NCBI RefSeq assembly: GCF_021347895.1
Contig: NC_067136.1
Coordinates: 558,001 to 622,000, forward strand
Direction: 5' to 3'
DNA: 64,000 nt
Origin: Acanthochromis polyacanthus
Taxonomy: Eukaryota > Chordata > Actinopteri > Pomacentridae
Shown piece by piece: positions 10,796-23,536 of this stretch; the first letter of the stretch is position 1; each line of letters begins with the position of its first letter. Under the pieces are notes generated by a model. It had not been told where the DNA came from, searched no databases, and worked only from the letters and a program-made list of their open reading frames with translations. The translations under genes and the position numbers were made by a program.

Positions 10796-12826
10796 GTTTA
10801 TTTTATTGTGCATATATACATTATTTACAGTGGGATGTATTTACACATACATAGACTTCATTTTGTTTTAACATTACCAATAAGGAAAACAGAAAAATAA
10901 CCATAAACTCAAAAGGGAAAAAGAAAGAAAAGAAAAATACTAATAAAAATAAATAAATATGTAATATTTATTGGTGTTGGTGTTTAAGTGATAGATAAGA
11001 TTCAATATCTCGCCATAGTTTAGCTGTATTAGGACAATTAAAAAGAGGTGGATGATATTTTCTGTGGCTAAAGAGCAAAAACAACAGTTTGAGTCAATGT
11101 CAGTGAACTTTGATATCATTTCATTTGTTGGGTAATATCTATGTATAATTTTAGAATCAATTTCTCTCATTTTGTTGTTTATGCAGTAATTGAATGGCAT
11201 CATTCTTTTTTTTTCCAGTTAATATCAGGAAACTGTAAATTCCATCTGGCTTTGCATGTAGGTTGGGTTCGTTCTGTTGTCTATAGATTCTCTTATTTTT
11301 TTGTTGTCGCATTTTTGGTGAAGGAACTTGATACCATTAATAAACAGATGAGTGTTCGCTGTTGGATTTGGCGCCATCTGGTGACCTTTCATAAGATGAA
11401 GACGTCCTGCTGGCAAACTTTGGGAGATTCCTTTATATTCTTTGTATTGAATTGGAATTTATGAATGAAGTTTTCATATTGCAATACTTTACCATCGTCA
11501 TCTACCAGATCTTTAACAAAAATAATTTTTTTATCACTCCAAGACTGAGAAAAAAGTGATTTGTTCTTTTTGAGAATACAGCAGTTGTTCCAGATGATGC
11601 ATTTGTGAGGATAAAAGTTATGACTGTAGCAAAGTTTCCAACCCTGTAATGCTTGTTTATAGAAATTCTAAAGTTTAACTGGCAGTTCTGACACACACTA
11701 GTTGCAGCTCAGTAAAAAACGTTGCCCTCCTTACTTTTCAAAAATATTATTAGGGATAAAATACCACAATGAATTAGGTTTAGTGATGCACTCCTGCAGC
11801 CATTTAACTTTAAAGGTGTAGTTCAGATCAAAGAAGTCCAACATTTCAATGCCTCCTTCTTCCTTAGGACCTGTGAGGACATTCTTCTTCAGGTGTTTAT
11901 TTTTCCAGGTAAAGTTAGTCAGCAGCTTGTTGATGTCCGTAGAAGTAGAGTCTTTAACATACAATCAGAGTGCTGGATAAACAAGTCTAAATATGCCTTC
12001 AGCTTTGCTTAACAGAACACGACCGAAAAGGGACATATCTCTCTGTAACCACATATTATAAATTGCTGAGTTTTTTTAATTTTTGGAACTAAATTTTGTT
12101 GTTGCCGTTCCTCTATGTTATGACATAGGTGAATACCCAAATATTTAACACTTTTTTTAATAGAAATATTGCAAATAGATGAAGCGTCGGCGTTATATAG
12201 ACACAGAATTTCACATTTTGCTTTATTTAATTGTAACCCTGAGGCTCCAGAAAATTCTTCAACCAGGCAATAGCTGGGCTGACATGTTTGGTATCTTTAA
12301 GAAAAGGGCTGTGTCGTCTGCAAGTTGTGTTATCTTAAGTTCTCTTTGAAATATGTTGATGCCTTCAAATTTGTTACTGTTTAAGATGTATATTGATAAC
12401 GTTTCTACTGATAATAGGAATAAAAATGGTGCAAGAGGACATCCCTGGCGTACAGAGCGTTGGATGGAAAATCGTGGAGTAGTGTTGGGATATAACATTA
12501 CACAGATATTTATGTCTTTGTAAAACATAGTTATAGCTTGTTTAAAACTTGGGCCAAAGCCAAAGGAATCTAAGGTTCTAAAGATAAAACTGTGTTTGAC
12601 GGTATCAAATGGCTTATAAAAGTCTAGAAACATAATTAAAGAGTCTGTAAGAGATCTGAATCGTCTATTAGGTCTAATACCAGCCTCACATTGGAACTTA
12701 TGTGTCTTTTTACCATGAAGCCTGTTTGAGTTTCATTAATAATATTGTTTAGCCCCTTTTTCAGCCTTCTGGCAAACATTTGCGCAAATATTTTATAATC
12801 TATGTTTAAAAGAGTTATTGGCCTCC
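10796..12826 (-). mobile_element. L1/Tx1-like LINE, 5'-truncated, with 15-bp TSD
   Basis: A direct repeat AGAACGGTACTGATG flanks it exactly (10781-10795 and 12827-12841). Minus-strand reading shows reverse transcriptase pieces: 'MFLDFYKPFDTVKHSF', 'RQGCPLAPFLFLLSVE' and 'LADDTALFL' (12259-12633), then downstream 'TNFTWKNKHLKKNV' and 'GGIEMLDFFDLNYTFKVKW' (11731-11964). Endonuclease and early RT are missing. The 3' end (at 10796) carries AATAAA-like sequence. Frames are broken, so it is inactive. Confidence 0.85.
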
Positions 12827-12841
12827 AGAACGGTACTGATG

Positions 12842-13734
12842 AGCCCTCGGTCCAGCGTAGACGGTGACGTCAGGGCTAACGGCAGACAGACTGACCGTGT
12901 CCGTGAGCCTGATGGTGGAGGAGGACAGCAGCTACAGCAGCTTTACAGGAGCAGCTGGACCAAAGAAAACCACTGCTCATCCACAGCAGGGTCCAGAGAG
13001 AGCATCTTTGGTCTGCTGTACGTTTAAAAGCCCCTCTTTAGTTTAAAAATCTAATTTATACCTCCATACTTTGCTTACAGGAGTAACACACACGGCTAGC
13101 CTTAGCGGTAGCATGCTATGTTGCTAAGCACGGTTCGCATTTTACATTTTCTGTTCAAAACATTTCGTCTGAGCACCAAAATAAATACATCAAGCTCTCA
13201 CTTTACATCATTCTAGAACCGTCCAAAACAAACCAGTAGACTCTGCATCCACATGTTTTAGAGGATGTTTTTACCAGACTGATATCTTAGCATCTGACTC
13301 CTTCACTGCCAGAGATATTCTTAGACCACGCCTTCCACTTCATATTAGACCACGCCCATCTAAGCTCTGATTGGATATTACAGGTGTTGGTGAATAAATC
13401 TCCACATAGGTGATGTCTTTATAGATAGCAGGGACAATCATTGCTGCTACTTACCATAAATAAAGAACATTAAGTATTCAGTGGAGGTTCTCATCATGTC
13501 CTCACTGCTAGAAGGTCCTGGTTAGAACCTGTTCTGGTCTCTGTCTGTGTCCATGTTCTCCCTGCTGGGTTCTCTCCAGGTTCCTCCTACAGGAGAAGAC
13601 ATGCTGAGGTTAATGCTGGTTCTACATCTGAGAGTGTAGTCATGTGATGGACCGTTACCTGGCCAGGTGAACCTTCATCTTCAGTAAGTTCAGATAGACT
13701 CTGCCCCCGATACCCGACAGGATATATATAGATG
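12842..13734. other. Spacer without recognised genes
   Basis: Contains no supported coding region. Confidence 0.4.
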
Positions 13735-13784
13735 ATGGATGGATGGATGATGGATGGATGGATGGATGGATGATGGATGGATGG
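13735..13784 (+). repeat. (GGAT)n microsatellite
   Basis: Interrupted ggatggat run, directly abutting the solo LTR. Confidence 0.9.
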
Positions 13785-14351
13785 TGTCATGGCCCCGCCC
13801 TCTCCTGCTTGGCGCTCTGGTAATCAAGAACAGCTGTGCTAAAACACAGCTGACTCGAATGTGCAATCGAGGGCAGCTGCTCACAATGAGCAATCAGCTC
13901 TGTATAAAGCCTGGCTCTCTCCACTGCTCTGACGCTGGGTCATTACATGCTGCACTCTGTTGCGAGCACATCGCTATCTGGACTCTGTTTCTTTGTGGAT
14001 ATCCTGCCTGCTCCGTTTTCCCCTCTGCACCCCTCCTCTGTCTGCTCCTGGACTACCTGCTCCTCAGTCATCACCACATCCCCGCCACTGGCTACCTCAG
14101 CTCTGCCCCCCCACCCTGGTCTTCTGATCCCCTGGATAATAGTGAGTCACCCTCCCTGTTAGTTTAGTTTTATTTTAGTTTTCACCTCGGCCGTCTGGTC
14201 CACCCTTAGTTTAGTTTAATTTTGCCCCCTTCCTGTTTAATCCCCTGTGCCTCCCTAATGGAGTGATTTTGTGTTGTTATTAAACTCATATTAATTCACC
14301 CGCCTGCCTGTTTTGCCTGCTGCTTGGGTTCAAACCACCTCATTTGTAACA
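13785..14351 (+). mobile_element. Solo LTR, copy A
   Basis: Begins TGTCATGG and ends GTAACA (TG...CA). It contains a TATA-like 'gtataaagcc' at about 13913, CT-rich sequence, and ATTAAA near the 3' part. It resembles the better defined solo LTR at 27450, sharing 'cctgctgcttgggttca' and 'tagtttagttt'. The flanks GATGG/GATGA are an imperfect duplication inside a GGAT repeat. No internal region is present. Confidence 0.65.
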
Positions 14352-14778
14352 GATGAATGGATGGATGGTCCTACTAGAGTCTTCTTCATCCTGTCCATCT
14401 TCCTGGTGTTCCTTGAGGAGCTCAGAGTTGTTCACCACCGTCCCAGAGACACAGTTTTAGATGTTCTGGTGTTTTATTATCCAGGTTTTTACATTTTGGT
14501 GTGGAAAAAATGCAGGTTTTTAATGTTTTGTTGACAGAATATTGTAGGTCTGTGGAAGCTTTGCTGCATTCATATTCAGGTGTTTTACATTTCATTGTGC
14601 TACCATCCAAATGTTTAAGATCTGGGTGTGCTAATACCATACGTTCCAGACTATAAGCCACTACTTTTTTCTCACGCTCTGAACCCTGCGGCTTATAATG
14701 ATGTGGGTAATGTAGGGATTTTTACGGACGAGCTTCATGCTGTCAATACGTTTAGCTTCGTCACATCAGAATGAAATT

Positions 14779-15473
14779 GTCACGAACTAAGGAGGGCTGG
14801 ACCCGAGCAGAGAGCCACGCTTCCACGACCAGAGGAGATTTAGAATGATTTATTTTAGGAGCGGGGAGCGGCTGGTGTAGTGGGGGTTTTTTGGCCAGGA
14901 ATGGGGGGTCCAGGCAGGCACAGAAGGGGTCCAGGCAGGTATGGGGGTCCAGGCAGAAGGAAACCGGTGAGGAGTTGCTGGGGAAAACGGACAAGGGTTC
15001 TGGGTGGCTGGATCCCGGACAGCTGGGTCTGAGTGGAAGCAGGAGAAGACAACGTAAGAAAAACCAAGGCAGGAACTTAAACAGATTGTGCTAGAGAGCG
15101 AACTGAACTGCGTGGTTCTGGTTCAACAATCTGGCAGGGAGTGGAAGGATGACCTGGTTCTTATTGCAGTGGTGTGTAATCAGGTCGATGATCGTCAGCT
15201 GTCCGGGAGCCGTAGAGGTGGTTGATTACCTGAGTGGAGTCGAGCTTCTCAGCTGACTCCACTCAGGCACCGAGCTGTAGGGGGAGAGACAGGGCAGAGG
15301 AGTGGATGGGAGACAGCAAGACAGACAGGGCAGAGGAGTGGATGGGAGACAGGCAAGACAGACAGGGCAGAGGAACAGGAGGGGGGGAGAGGAGCATGAG
15401 AGGGAGAGAGATGGGGAAAAAGGTATTTGGGATGCCAGATGGGAAAGACAGGGGATGAGAAGGGAGCTTTGAC
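14779..15473. mobile_element. Non-autonomous GTCAC-ended element, copy A
   Basis: Starts GTCACGAACT and ends GCTTTGAC, sharing 'gagggctggacccgagcag', 'cagctgtccgggagccgt' and 'ccgagctgtagggggagaga' with copy B (58124-58701). The flanks carry 'gaaatt' on both sides. Copy A has an internal tandem repeat of about 38 bp ('acagggcagaggagtgg') at 15290-15400. It encodes nothing. Confidence 0.6.
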
Positions 15474-16040
15474 AGAAATTACTGAACAGGTCACAGTGGT
15501 TCAATGAAACTGTTCAAATTCAATCAAACACACACTAAATTCTTCAGTCATTCTGTGCTTCATGCATACACCTTCTCCATGGAAAACACATGAAGGAATG
15601 CATCTGATGCAGCTTTTAAGTTACAGGCAATCGATCTGCCTGTCGAAGGAGAATAGAGCTGCTGAAAGGATTTATTTTGAGATCTAAATATTCAGATCAA
15701 CCCCCGTGGACGATGTCACATGATCGGTATTCGGCCCGTCAATTGGTGCACCTCCTCCGTCGGACGTTGCAAACCGATCAAAATGTGCAGCTCACTCCTT
15801 TCTGTCACATTTCATTTGTCCATCCCCCACTGCTGAACGTGACAAACCGAATATTCGTCTCATCATCGCCAAGTTTTACATTCTAGTGTGTAAATATCAA
15901 AGTTTTTTATGTTGTAGTGCTTTAATGTCCATATTTCATTGGGTTAATGTCCAGATTTTTACAGTTTTTTACATTAATATCAAGGTGTATGATGCTTTTA
16001 GTGTGGTAATATCCAGATGTTTGATGTCTTGTGATTGGAT
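15474..16040. other. Spacer without recognised genes
   Basis: No supported feature. Confidence 0.4.
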
Positions 16041-16044
16041 GCAA

Positions 16045-16260
16045 CCCTTTGGGGGTCTTTCTGGGCATGACCAAGTGGAAGGAGACTTCATGATGAGACC
16101 TGGATCTCTGTGGAGGGATTACATATCTCATCTGGCCTGGGAATGGCTCAGAATCTAACAGGAGCAGCCAGAAAGTGTTGCTGAGGAGATGGACCTGAGA
16201 ATGACCTGCTTCATCTCTGGACAAGAGGACTAAAAGGATGGACAGACTGACCAGATATAC
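16045..16260 (+). mobile_element. L2-like LINE 3' fragment
   Basis: Short broken translation 'WRDYISHLAWEWLRI', matching the C-terminal tail of fish L2/Rex-type LINEs, followed by the non-coding 3' end. The 28340-28600 fragment is a close relative. Confidence 0.65.
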
Positions 16261-16762
16261 AGAACAACAACCCTCTGTGATGAACAAGCTTTTTTTGTGC
16301 TTTTGATGTGAAACCAATGAACTGCTGGAATCCTAAACTTCACCACACATCCCACTGATACTTCTGTTCTGTACTAAACTAAATATTTAAAGTCCTCCAA
16401 TGGAAGAACATTCATCTCTTTACAGTTTAAACAAAACATTCCAGAGCTGTCAGAACCTGTTTGGACCTGAAGCGGAGAGATTACACTATGAAGGCAGAAA
16501 AACATGTCAGAGCACTTCCCCCTGCTTGCTCAATGCTGACACATGGACCTGTTCAGCCAATCACTGAGCAGAATTTTATCTGGTTCTAAAGTTCACCTTC
16601 AGACACACAATAAACTATTTCTCTGAACAGCTGTACCTCACAGCTTCACCTGAATCATCAGTAAATGACTTTACATTAGTGTTTACAGATTAAAGTGTGG
16701 TTGTTGTTGGATATTTGTACCAGTGTTGATCAGAGGAAGAAGAAGATGAAGAAGACGGGGAA

Positions 16763-16814
16763 ATGGCGGCTGAAATATCTGGATTATCCTGTTGTTTGGT
16801 TTGTTCCTCTAAAG
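16763..16814 (+). CDS. Orphan Ig leader exon
   Basis: Open leader exon MAAEISGLSCCLVCSSK with a GTGAGT donor at 16815 in phase 1, preceded by the family 5'UTR ('gaagatgaagaagacgggg'). No V exon lies between it and the next leader at 18481. It may serve as an alternative first exon of Ig gene 2 or be left over from a unit whose V exon was deleted. Confidence 0.55.
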
Positions 16815-17299
16815 GTGAGTTAATCATGTTCATACGTTCAGATCTAATATTCAGGAGGTTGTTTTATAAAGACACGTTTTAGAAACTTGGTCTTTTCTCC
16901 TATTTCTTGTCTGTGCATGTTGGATGGACAATTAAAAACAGCAGCGTTTGGTTTATCAGTGAGTCAGTAATCAACACATCTCATGTAACCAGTCAGAGGA
17001 GGAGGAATCATCAGTGTGTCCTCTAGATCTCAAAAGACAAATGCTGAATGTCCTCCTGGACTCATGAAAGTCTGAAGTCAAGCGATTTATCAGAACTACA
17101 GAAATGAAGCTCCACCCTGCATCGTTGTTGAGGTTGACGTCTTTCTAGCGGCTCTATTTTTGTCCTGTTTCTCTACGCTGATGCTGCAGCTCACGGCTTC
17201 CTTCCGAAAAATAATGTGATGACCTACAAAACGTGGATCATTAAAAGAAATGCGTTTTGCAACAGGTGTGATTATAGTCATTGTGAACTACGTTGCCCA

Positions 17300-17799
17300 T
17301 GATTCTTTTCATGTAGCACGTTCTGTTTACGCAGCCAATGAATTGTTAACGTGTTTGCGTGACGTACAGTGAGCCAATAGGGTTTGGTAGAGCTGCAGTC
17401 AGCCAATCAGAACTCAATGATGAGTGCGGAAGAAAAACACAGCGTGAGGAAGACACGAGTGGACGAGAACAGACGCTGCAGTTTGGCGATCGCTCTACCG
17501 TAGTTCAAAGTGAAAGGCAGCTAGGCTAGCTGCTAGCTGCTTGTTTTTACTAGCTTGAAAAAGTTTAATCGTGAACTCAAACGTGGACGTTTAATCGTCA
17601 GAGACAGTTATAAACACCAGCCTCTACTATAACTGAGGACCAGGAGAGCTGGGGACAGTTTTTGAGGACATTTTGCTAATTAGCCTGTTGCTATCGCTGT
17701 GACGGACCCTGCTGCTGAACTTGGGTGGACACACCTGTTGGTGTTGCCTCATCTTTAACGTAAACTCTTCAGATCTGCTTTGGATCTGCATCTTGGATT
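17300..17799 (+). promoter_or_regulatory. Possible CCAAT-box promoter with 5' non-coding exon
   Basis: Three CCAAT boxes (about 17334, 17374 and 17402) and a CRE-like 'gtgacgtac' lie in a relatively CpG-rich stretch. Downstream is a long non-coding tract ending in a good donor, 'gattt|gtgagtaaaac', at about 17800. It differs from the AT-rich leader promoters of the array. It could be an alternative promoter for Ig gene 2 or a captured promoter. Confidence 0.35.
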
Positions 17800-17915
17800 T
17801 GTGAGTAAAACGAGCGTCTCTCTCTGAGGCACAGAGAGGGTTGTTTTAACTATTAAAGGATCCAGGGAGCGTTTGTTTTTATCTGTACACCAACTAAAGG
17901 GCCCCAACGATGAAT

Positions 17916-17916
<1 letters not shown>

Positions 17917-17976
<60 letters not shown>
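17917..17976 (+). repeat. (CA)n microsatellite
   Basis: Uninterrupted CA run followed by a short (TA)n. Confidence 0.95.
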
Positions 17977-17986
<10 letters not shown>

Positions 17987-18480
17987 AATATAACTGAACA
18001 TTGAAAAGTACTAAAACTGACTGACCACGCATTTTGTTGAAAATATTGTATTTTCTTATTTTATTTCATTTTTATTTTTATTTACAACGTAAATTTAGAT
18101 TTCATGAAGGTTACTTATTTTAAATTATTAGTTTCCCGGATCATTTTGTTTGACCCCAAGAAAATATTAAATGTGTTATTGTTGTATAAATTATTTGGTT
18201 GACCTGAATAATTTCATATTATTGGAGTTTATTAACATTTTAGACATTATTACTTGTTTCTGGGGAAATACACATGCAGCTCATAGGTTTTGAGTTCGGC
18301 TAAAATTGAGGCTAAAATACTAAGCTAGCCTAATATTCTACTTCCAGCACCAGGAAGGGGTTACAATAATAATCAGTAAACAACATTAATATGTAGTTTC
18401 TGATTAAACTTTGTTTTATTATTGCATATAGTTCCTGATCCAAGTGTTGATCAGAGGAAGAAGAAGAAGAAGACGGTCAA

Positions 18481-21400
18481 ATGGCAGCAGGAACACGGGT
18501 GCTATGCTTTCTGATCATCTGTTCTCTGGTCTGCTCCTCCAGAGGTGAGTTATAATGTTCATTTATTCAGAGGTTGTTCTGTAAACACACGTCTTAGAAA
18601 CTTGGTCTCTTCTCCTTTTGGAGAAAAGACTTTACCGTAACAACAGGTTTGGGGATGGTTTTGAATTTGTGGGTGTGATTGTTGCTAACATGACCAGCAG
18701 CTACACATGTGGATAAAACTGTTGGTACCCCTCAGTTAATGAAAGAAAAACCCACAACGGTCACAGAAATAATTTGAATCTGACAAAAGTAATGAATAAA
18801 AATTCTATGAAAATTAACCAATGAAAATCATACGTTGCTTTTAACTGTGGTTTAACAGAATTATTTAAAAAAATAAACTCATGAAACAGGCCTGGACTAA
18901 AATGATGGTCCCCTTAACTTCATATTTTGTTGCTCAACCTTTTGAGTCGATCACTGCAATCAAACCATTCCTGTAACTGTCAGTGAGACTTCTGCTCCTC
19001 TCAGCAGGTATTTTGGTCCACTCCTCATCAGCAGATGCTCCAGGTGTCTCAGCTTTGAAGGGTTCCTTCTCCAGATGTTTCAGCTCCTTCCACAGATGTT
19101 CAGTAGGATTTAGATCAGGGCTCATAGAAGGACACTTCACAACAGTCCAATGTTTCCTCTGAGCCTTTCTTGTCTGTTTTTAGCTGTATGTTTTGGCTCA
19201 TTATCCTGTTACAGACCCATGACCTGTGACTGAGACCAAGCTTTCTGACACTGGGCAGCACATTTCTCTCTAGAATACCTTGATAGTCATCAGATTTCAC
19301 TGTTCCTGCACAGATTCAGACTCCCTGTTCCAGATGCAGCAAAGCAGCTCCAGAACAGAACAGATCCTCCATGTTCCACAGCAGGGACACTGTTCTTTTC
19401 TTCATATGCTTCATTTTGTGTCATAGAGCTGATGTGCCTTTCCAAAAAGCTCCAGTTTTGTCTCGTCTGTGCACCAAACAGCTCAGTGACTACTGTAACC
19501 CCAGAAACAGGCCGACTGACTGATTAGCAGTTTGTAGACACTGTGATGCTAATTAGAGGACACACCTTGATTGAACATGACCCTATGGTCACATAGTTTT
19601 CAGTCTTTACTGGGGGGTACCATCATTTTTGTCCAGGCCTGTTTCATGAGTTCACCCTGAACTCCCATGATGCATTGCAGCACGACAGTTCAGTCATAGT
19701 GACCAGTTCTGATCGCTACATTATTTTTATTACTTTTGCAGTAAAATAAGAATTTTCTAACCTAAAACATTGGAAACAGTATAAAAAATATATTAAAAAT
19801 AAAATAAAATAAAACATATTAAAAGTATATTTAATGTAAATAAAATGCGTAGCGTACAGCGCTGGGCTCTGATTGGCTCAGAAACCGTAGCATCATTCTC
19901 CTCTGTCTCCTCTGAGTGTAGCGCATATGGTACATAGACTGTATATTACAGATATATTATATTTATATGCAGTCTATGATACGGTGCAGCAGCATTCAGT
20001 ATCCGGCCTCTGTTTCACAGACGTCTGATCAGAAACTCAGGACCAGGAGAGTCGGTCAGAGCGGTCTGTGTTTGTTGTGCTGAGCGGTGAATAAAACCTG
20101 CAGAAACTGTCCTGTCCTACTGGGGATGTTTAACATGGAAGACAGCAAAAGATATGAGCATAAAAACACTAAATAATTATAACCTGACCTACAGCCCTGG
20201 AGACGATGAGTCCACCAATATTTAAGGGCTACAATGCGGTCGCTACTTCAGAGATTTTCATCAATTGCGGGAGGATCTGGAATGTAACGCCTGTGATAGA
20301 TGAGGGACCACTGTACATATTTTATTATATTGTTTTCAGCTTATTTTATTGTATAAATAATAAAAACAATGTAGCGACAGCAGAGCTGCTCGCTATGACT
20401 GAACTGTTGTGCTGCAATGCATCATGGGAGTTCAGGGTGTTGGTGGTTTAAATGTCATTACTGTGGTTTATGTTAGTGTTCCAGTGTTAGTAGTGTTTGT
20501 GTTTTATTGTGTTTGTGTGGTTTAGTCAGCCTAGTTAGTTTGGGTAAGTGTCATGTTGTCATGACTGTGAGTGTGTAGTGTGTTTGATGACTTCCTGTCA
20601 TAGTTGTAAGGCAATCTGTGTCAAAATAAAAGCATCCAGCAGGTAAATAGTGCTGAAAAAGCAGTTATCTGTTCTCCAGTGCTATTTGCAATGCAGCTTG
20701 CCACATTAATAAATTGAACAGAAGTGTCTGTACCGCAAAACTACGAAATACAGTGAAACATCTGCAGAACTAAACCCAACTTAAAAATCCACCAGACCAC
20801 AAGAAGTGAACCGTGACATGGTGAGGGACCACTGTAACTATCCATCCATCCATCCTCTATATACCGCTTTATCCTCATTAGGGTCGCGGGGAGTGCTGGA
20901 GCCTATCCCAGCTGACTCGGGTGAAGGCAGGGGACACCCTGTACAGGTCCCACTGTAACTAATAAAGACTAATAACATAGAATGGATGATTTAATACTGT
21001 AACGGCAGGAAGATCAAACATGGATGAATTAATGGGAAACATATTGTCACCTTTAAGGTTCTGGAAGTCCAGACAGAAACAGAAGCAGCAGTTCAGATCT
21101 TGGAGGAGTTTAGTGGTTAAACTCTTCTCATCTGGATCAACTTTAACTTCTCTCTTCTTTCTTCTACAGCTCTGACAAACATCACAGCTGAAAACATCAC
21201 AGCTGATCCTGGACAGGATGTCATTCTAACATGTAAAGCTCCCAACAAGAAGATCACAGCTGTAGAGTGGATCAGACCTGATCAGGAAGCAGAATATGTA
21301 CTTTTGTACTGGAATGGACATATTAATCCAGACAACCAGCATAAATCTTATCAGAACCGGGTGGAACTGCAAGACAAAGAGATGAAGGATGGAAACGTTT

Positions 21401-21890
21401 CTCTGATTCTGAAGAATGTGACGATGGAGGACACTGGAAGATACGAGTGTCGTGTTTTTGAGGAAAAACCGAATGAACCCATCAGCATCATTAATCTGGA
21501 AGTTTATGGTGAGTTTGTGTTGAGAGTTCAGTTTGTGTCTCTGATGAAGCTGCTTGGTCTCAGATCAGATGTTTGTGGTTTATAAAGATGTTGCTGATGA
21601 GACTTTGGAGAAAACATCTGATCTGACTGATGTTCAAACACCTGATATCTCTGATATCTCTGTCTGTAGGAGACAAGGGTGGAATCACTGGAGATGGAGG
21701 CGACAAGGATGGAGTCATTGTAGGATCAGTAGGGAGTGTGATACTTCTTGCTGTGGCTGCTCTTGGTTTTCTAATCTCTAGACAGCGCAGGAGGCAGAAT
21801 CCAAACTTCTCAGTTCCTCCTGATGAAGCAGCAGCTATAGAGATGTTACCAGTTCCTGAACAGCATCAGAACAAACCAGAGCTCATGTAA
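18481..21890 (+). CDS. Ig gene 2: single V-set Ig transmembrane protein
   Basis: Spliced CDS join(18481..18544, 21170..21508, 21670..21890), predicting 207 aa, with all introns phase 1 and GT-AG. The signal peptide is MAAGTRVLCFLIICSLVCSS. The V domain has Cys 43, a short 11-residue loop to VEWIRP, NVSLILKNV and DTGRYEC. The N-terminus carries a duplicated NITA motif, adding a potential N-glycosylation site. The stalk is GDKGG...GDGGDKDG, the TM helix is about residues 151-171, and the tail contains RQRRR and ends with PEQHQNKPELM; it has no tyrosine. The tail is longer than that of gene 1 because the stop is displaced. Intron 1 hosts a Tc1 relic and a second inverted-end element. The leader choice is inferred from proximity; the one at 16763 could also splice to this V exon. 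Confidence 0.8.
18703..19650 (-). mobile_element. Tc1-like transposon relic (same family as 62021-63649)
   Basis: The left end resembles the terminal repeat of the 62-kb element ('ctgttggtacccctcagtta'). Minus-strand translation gives transposase pieces 'SPDLNPTEHLWKELKH' and '[20 protein letters not shown]', separated by frameshifts and lacking the first catalytic Asp region. The right outer repeat is missing. Inactive. Confidence 0.8.
19653..20439. mobile_element. Inverted-end MITE-like element
   Basis: Starts 'caccctgaactcccatgatg' and ends with the reverse complement. The inverted match runs about 46 bp with one mismatch, then resumes weakly ('cgctacatt...' against '...aatgtagcg'). About 787 bp long with no convincing ORF. 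It abuts the truncated right end of the Tc1 relic. Confidence 0.65.
20828..20958 (+). repeat. Dispersed teleost repeat, 5' fragment
   Basis: Same family as 307 and 3675: 'ccatccatcctctatatacc', 'ggagcctatcccagctgac', then truncated. Confidence 0.75.
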
Positions 21891-22640
21891 CTTTGATGGA
21901 AGCAGCAGCAGCAGAACAAAGAGAATCCAGGTGTGGACCAACCATGTGGTCTCTCCTTTAACTGCCACCTTATAGTGGTGGAGGGTTTGTGAGCTCAGAG
22001 GATGCTGGGAGCTGTGCTGTCTGGAGTTCAGCTCCTGCTAGGCTTTCTATTGGCAGACTGGTCCCAGATGATGAGCCAGACTAAGAGCAGTTTTTAAAAT
22101 AGTTGAGGATTCCTCCCTGGAACGTTTTAATGGTCGTGTAGAATATTTTCAGTGGTCAGTTAATAGACTTTTAGAAACAGATCCTGAACTTTCTGAACCC
22201 GGAGCGGGGAGGTGAGTTTGAAATGCATGCTGTCTTTCAAATGAATCATCATAATTACTCCATTTATAAGAACCTAAAACTGTCAAAACAGAAATAATCA
22301 CCTGAGTTTTAACTTTACAATGGTCCTTGAACTACTCACCCATCAGGATAGGTCACCAAATCTGACACAAAAATTCAGATATTTCATGAAAACAGGTTAG
22401 ATGAGTAACAAACATAAAGGATGACAATAACTAATATGAATAACGATGACATAAATAATACAGACTCAACTGTAATAACAGTGATATGAAAACTACTCAG
22501 AGTTTAGATCTAGATTGATCCTGTGGATTGTTGCTGCTGCTGCTGGTCTTCATCAACTTTTCTGTTGCTTTGTCTGGAAATAAATGTGTTCCAAAGCTCT
22601 GCATGTTAGAACCTGATGAAATGTTGTGGATGTAAAGTGT
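21891..22640 (+). other. 3' UTR/flank of Ig gene 2
   Basis: The family 3' block ('gtgtggaccaaccatgtgg') is followed by the conserved terminal block with AATAAA at 22579-22584. Confidence 0.6.
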
Positions 22641-23304
22641 TCTGTCAGATGAGATCAGAAGCAGATAGAAAAGTTCTGATTGTCCAGAATGAAGCAGAAC
22701 TGATGAACAACTTTAGACTGAACTGGTTTGAATGTTTTATCTGCTAGCAGCTCTGATGATGCTCTGAACTGTTGTACAGGATAAGCTAATTTGATATATT
22801 TTGTATATTTTTTATACTGCTGAGTATTCAGTGAGTTTGATCTTCATACTTTATCATGTTTAGTTGTTCATCTGCAGATAAATGTAGTCCAGTGAAACAA
22901 CATTGTTACTGAACTGTAGTGAAGGTTGAACAGAATAAACAGAACTTCTACTGATAGAATGAACTGAGTTACTTCACAGAAATGACTGGCTGTTTATCCT
23001 GCAACACAGTGGAAAGAATGAACTTTATTGCTGCTTTTAGCACTCTGGCATTGATTCTAATCTGATTGTCTTTGTTCTTTTACAATGATATCAAAGCTGA
23101 ATCTAACCAGTGATCTGTGGTTCATTATAATTTCTATGTAGAGTTTTAAAGCTGGTTTCTTCTCTGCAGAAGTGATAATAAAGGTTGTTTCTCCAGATTC
23201 TGATCCTGCTGCTTCATGTCTGACTACAACCTGTTGAACTGCTTCACAACAAACAGATCAGGAGTTTCTCTACAGGATCAGTCCACAGAGATTCTAGAAA
23301 ACCA
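22641..23304. other. Spacer homologous to the 3' flank of gene 1
   Basis: Repeats the 5600-6250 segment with small indels. No gene of its own seen. Confidence 0.5.
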
Positions 23305-23536
23305 CTAATAATAGAAGAAGAAACAGCAGAAACGTCTGACTCCACTTCTCTGCTGATGGTTGAACTGACCATGTGTGACTGGTTGTTGTGTTTCTCCATA
23401 GATCTGATTAGTGTAGAAAACATCCAGACTGTAGTTTACCAGAACTTCCTGCTGCTCTGTAGAATCTGTTTCTACAACCAGAGACTTTAGAGACAGTCTG
23501 TCTGAACACAGATCATGTTCCTCTGGACACACCATG
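23305..23536 (-). CDS. Conserved antisense putative exon, copy 2
   Basis: Minus-strand open frame identical to copy 1 over MVCPEEHDLCSDRLSLK to ETQQP. It then continues VTHGQFNHQQRSGV to a stop, shared with copy 3 rather than copy 1. It has the acceptor-like 'tttatctttag' at its 5' side. The function is not recognised. Confidence 0.4.
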
